Shown: piece by piece, positions 8,361-10,602 of the stretch
Position numbering within the stretch: the first letter of the stretch is position 1
Layout: each line of letters begins with the position of its first letter
Source of the DNA: UBA4615 sp044359175
GTDB lineage: Bacteria > Pseudomonadota > Gammaproteobacteria > Burkholderiales > Burkholderiaceae_E
Reading direction: 5' to 3'
DNA length: 10,602 nt
Assembly (NCBI GenBank): GCA_044359175.1
Contig: JBIKMO010000145.1
Location: 1-10,602, forward strand
Made by a program: the position numbers and the translations under genes
Notes under the pieces: model-generated
Database searches by the model: none
Told to the model about the DNA's origin: nothing
Seen by the model: the letters and a program-made list of their open reading frames with translations, nothing else

Positions 8361-8389
8361 GTTATAGACCGAAATGCCGACGTTGCCAA
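8361..8389 (-). promoter_or_regulatory. Strong sigma-70 promoter for hrcA(-hemH)
   Basis: Minus strand TTGGCA (8389-8384), exactly 17 bases (8383-8367), then TATAAC (8366-8361): five of six matches in each hexamer with optimal spacing. The start point should fall near 8353-8355, directly at the hrcA ATG (8352), which predicts a leaderless or nearly leaderless mRNA. A short inverted repeat, CGTTG-C-CAACG (8381-8391), overlaps the -35 and could be an operator. Confidence 0.65.
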
Positions 8390-8477
8390 CGACGCGTCGG
8401 GCGCCGGACCGCCCCGGCCCGCGGGCGCGCGTGCCCGTACCACCTAGGCCGTCCGACGGCGAGGCCCCGCCGGTTTG

Positions 8478-8486
8478 TGGTGAAAT
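8478..8486 (+). promoter_or_regulatory. Possible extended -10 element for nadK
   Basis: TGG followed by TGAAAT (8481-8486) resembles an extended -10 (TGn plus four of six to TATAAT). There is no good -35 at the expected distance. If used, transcription would start at or very near the nadK ATG at 8493. Weak evidence. Confidence 0.2.
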
Positions 8487-8492
8487 GGCGTC

Positions 8493-9386
8493 ATGTCCGC
8501 CGCGTTCAAGACCGTCGCCCTGTTCGGCAAGCAGCAGTCGGAGGGCGTGGCTCAGACGCTCGCCGACATCGGCGCGTACCTCGATCGCCGGGGCATCCGC
8601 GTGGTCTTCGAGGCCGGTGTCGCGCACGCGCTCGGTCGCACCGACCTCGTCACCGCCTCGGTCGCCCGGCTCGGCGAGGCCGCCGACCTTGCGGTGATCG
8701 TCGGCGGCGACGGCACGATGCTCGGCATCGCGCGCGAGCTCGCTCCGCGGGGCGTGCCGCTGGTCGGGATCAACATCGGGCGACTGGGCTTCATCACCGA
8801 CATTCCCCTGCTGCAGTGGTCCGAGGCGCTGGGCGCGGTGCTGGACGGGCACTTCGAGAGCGAGGACCGGACGATGCTGCAGGCGCGCGTCAGCCGCGAC
8901 GGCGAAGCGGTGTTCGAGGCGAGCGCGCTGAACGACGTGGTGGTCAGCCGCAGCTCGAGGGCCGGCATGATCGACGTGCAGGTGCATGTCGACGGGCTGT
9001 TCATGTACGGGCAACGCGCCGACGGCCTGATCGTCGCGACCCCGACCGGGTCCACCGCGTACGCGCTGTCGTGCAACGGGCCGATCCTGCACCCGAAGCT
9101 CGACGGCCTGGTCCTGGTCCCGGTGGCCCCTCAGGCGCTGTCGAACCGCCCGATCGTCCTGCCCGCGTCGTCGGTGGTCCGGATGAGCGTGGCCGACGGC
9201 CGGGATCCGCGAGTCAACTGCGATATGCAGACCTTCGCCGACCTGCAAACCGGCGACGTGATCGAGGTGCGCCGGGGCCCGCACGCGGCCCGCTTCCTGC
9301 ACCCGGTCGGCTACAGCTACTTCGCGACGCTGCGCTCCAAGCTGCACTGGCACGAGATGCCCAGCCTCGGGGCGCCGCGCGTCTGA
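8493..9386 (+). CDS. nadK: NAD kinase
   Basis: Phosphorylates NAD+ to NADP+ with ATP or polyphosphate in the cytoplasm. The 297 residues fit the family. The nucleotide motif VGGDGTMLGIAREL is at 70-83 with catalytic Asp73, followed by GINIGRLGFITDI (92-104), the ALNDVVVSR segment (145-153) with Asn147-Asp148 at the NE/ND position, and the glycine-rich GLIVATPTGSTAYALSCNGPILHP (178-201). The start MSAAFKTVALFGK fits betaproteobacterial NadK; the upstream ATG at 8485 is in another frame. No good Shine-Dalgarno is visible. It diverges from hrcA across 140 bp and is followed after 13 bp by recN, so the two are almost certainly one transcript. Confidence 0.97.
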   Translation: MSAAFKTVALFGKQQSEGVAQTLADIGAYLDRRGIRVVFEAGVAHALGRTDLVTASVARLGEAADLAVIVGGDGTMLGIARELAPRGVPLVGINIGRLGFITDIPLLQWSEALGAVLDGHFESEDRTMLQARVSRDGEAVFEASALNDVVVSRSSRAGMIDVQVHVDGLFMYGQRADGLIVATPTGSTAYALSCNGPILHPKLDGLVLVPVAPQALSNRPIVLPASSVVRMSVADGRDPRVNCDMQTFADLQTGDVIEVRRGPHAARFLHPVGYSYFATLRSKLHWHEMPSLGAPRV

Positions 9387-9399
9387 GCCCGGCGCCGAG

Positions 9400-10602
9400 A
9401 TGCTCACCGCACTGCGTCTGCGCGACTTCGTCATCGTCGAAGCGGTCGAATTGGAGTTCGGACCGGGCTTCACGGTACTGTCCGGCGAGACGGGGGCGGG
9501 CAAGTCGATCCTGATCGACGCACTCGGGCTCGCGCTCGGCGCGCGCGCCGATGCGGGCGTCGTGCGCGAGGGTGCGGCCCGCGCCGACATCGTCGCGGAG
9601 TTCGCCTGCGGTCCGGCGCTGGACGCCTGGCTGGCCGAGCGCGATCTCGGCGGCGACGCCGGCGGCGTGCTGCTGCGCCGCGTGATCGAGGCCGACGGCC
9701 GTTCGCGGGCGCTGGTCAACGGGCATCCCGCGACCGTCGCGCAGCTGCGCGACATCGGGGCCGGTCTGGTCGAGATCCACGGCCAGCATGCCTCGCAGTC
9801 CTTGCTGCGCAGCGATGGCCAGCGCGCGCTGCTCGATCGCTTCGCCGGCGCGAGTGCCGAGGCCGCGGAGGTGGCCGCCGCGTTCGGCCGCTGGCGCGAA
9901 GCCGAGCGCGGGCTGGACCAGGCCCGGGCCGGCGCGCGTGAGACCGCCCTCGAGCGCGAACGGCTGCAGTGGCAGGTCGACGAGCTCTCGCAGGTGGGAG
10001 CGGCCGCCGGCGAATGGGACGAACTCAACGCCGAACAGAAGCGTCTCGCGCATGCCGCCTCGCTGATCGACGGCACCCGGGCCCTGGCCGACGCGCTCGC
10101 CGATGCCGACGACGCCCTCGCCCACCGCCTGCGTCAGATGCAGGCCCGGCTCAAGGGACTCGCCGCGGTCGACCCCGCCGGGCTGCAGCCCGCGCTCGAG
10201 TTGCTCGAGACCGCTTCGATCCAGGCGGACGAGGCCGGGTCGATGCTGGCATCCTACGCCGACCGAATCGATCTCGATCCCGAGCGCCTCGCGTCGGTCG
10301 AGCAGCGGATCGGCGTCCTGTTCGCCGCTGCCCGCAAGCTGCGTCTCGCACCGGCACGGCTCGCCGACGAGCTGACGGGGCTGCGCGCGCGGCTCGCCAC
10401 GCTGCAGGACGCGCAGGACGTCGATGCGCTCCAGCGGCGCACCGCAGCGGCTCGCGCCGCGTTCGACGCGGCCGCAGCGGCGCTGTCGGGGCGCCGAGCG
10501 CAGGCGGCACGTGCGCTGTCGGAGGGTGTCACCGAGCGCATCGGGCGGCTGGGAATGGCGGGTGGCCGGCTGGAGATCCTGATCGAGCCCGGCGAACCTG
10601 CC
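9400..10602 (+). CDS. recN: DNA repair protein RecN (partial, 3' end missing)
   Basis: SMC-like ATPase involved in recombinational repair of double-strand breaks. The first 401 residues of a protein usually about 550 long are present and the frame is open to the window edge. The N-terminal ATPase half begins MLTALRLRDFVIVEAVELEF, with Walker A GETGAGKS at 29-36 and the EIHGQHASQSLL motif (Q-loop region) at 125-136. From about 150 onward it is long, Ala/Arg/Glu/Leu-rich helical sequence expected for the coiled-coil arms. Walker B and the signature motif would lie beyond the window. It starts 13 bp after nadK, with no strong Shine-Dalgarno, suggesting translational coupling. No LexA (SOS) box is seen in the 13-bp gap. 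Confidence 0.95.
   Translation, partial: MLTALRLRDFVIVEAVELEFGPGFTVLSGETGAGKSILIDALGLALGARADAGVVREGAARADIVAEFACGPALDAWLAERDLGGDAGGVLLRRVIEADGRSRALVNGHPATVAQLRDIGAGLVEIHGQHASQSLLRSDGQRALLDRFAGASAEAAEVAAAFGRWREAERGLDQARAGARETALERERLQWQVDELSQVGAAAGEWDELNAEQKRLAHAASLIDGTRALADALADADDALAHRLRQMQARLKGLAAVDPAGLQPALELLETASIQADEAGSMLASYADRIDLDPERLASVEQRIGVLFAAARKLRLAPARLADELTGLRARLATLQDAQDVDALQRRTAAARAAFDAAAAALSGRRAQAARALSEGVTERIGRLGMAGGRLEILIEPGEPA

Noticed and set aside
8322..10076. 584-residue minus-strand frame antisense to nadK and recN
   Set aside because: Low-complexity Ser/Ala/Arg-rich translation opposite two genes with intact catalytic motifs; a GC artefact.

Overview
The window is a GC-rich bacterial chromosome segment that looks betaproteobacterial, most likely Burkholderiales. 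The evidence is the wording of DnaK, HrcA, NadK and ferrochelatase, together with a gene neighbourhood in which recN-nadK diverge from hrcA-hemH and lie next to grpE-dnaK-dnaJ. It is a densely packed housekeeping and stress-response locus. There are no RNA genes, insertion sequences, phage genes or CRISPR arrays, and no sign of recent transfer.

Layout, left to right. Bases 1-1336 (minus strand) hold the first 445 residues of a NuoE-NuoF fusion flavoprotein, probably the beta subunit of an NAD-dependent formate dehydrogenase; its end lies beyond the left edge. Then, all on the minus strand and transcribed leftward, come dnaJ (1394-2524), a 314-bp non-coding gap, dnaK (2839-4785) and grpE (4858-5427). 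A near-consensus RpoH (sigma-32) promoter lies upstream of grpE. A 210-bp divergent region follows, then kbp/ygaU on the plus strand (BON plus LysM, potassium-binding protein). kbp converges on hemH (ferrochelatase, minus strand) with only 11 bp between stop codons, and both stops sit in one perfect hairpin. hrcA (heat-inducible repressor) lies upstream of hemH on the same strand and has a strong housekeeping promoter placed so close to its ATG that the mRNA should be nearly leaderless. Divergent from hrcA, nadK (NAD kinase) and recN (DNA repair ATPase, first 401 residues) run off the right edge.

Function. GrpE, DnaK and DnaJ form one complete Hsp70 folding machine, here apparently driven by RpoH. 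HrcA is the repressor of the other heat-shock branch, but no CIRCE operator is visible in this window, so HrcA probably acts on groESL elsewhere. HemH, NadK and RecN are core metabolic and repair genes. I see no previously undescribed system. The points worth a second look are regulatory signals and gene-order details.
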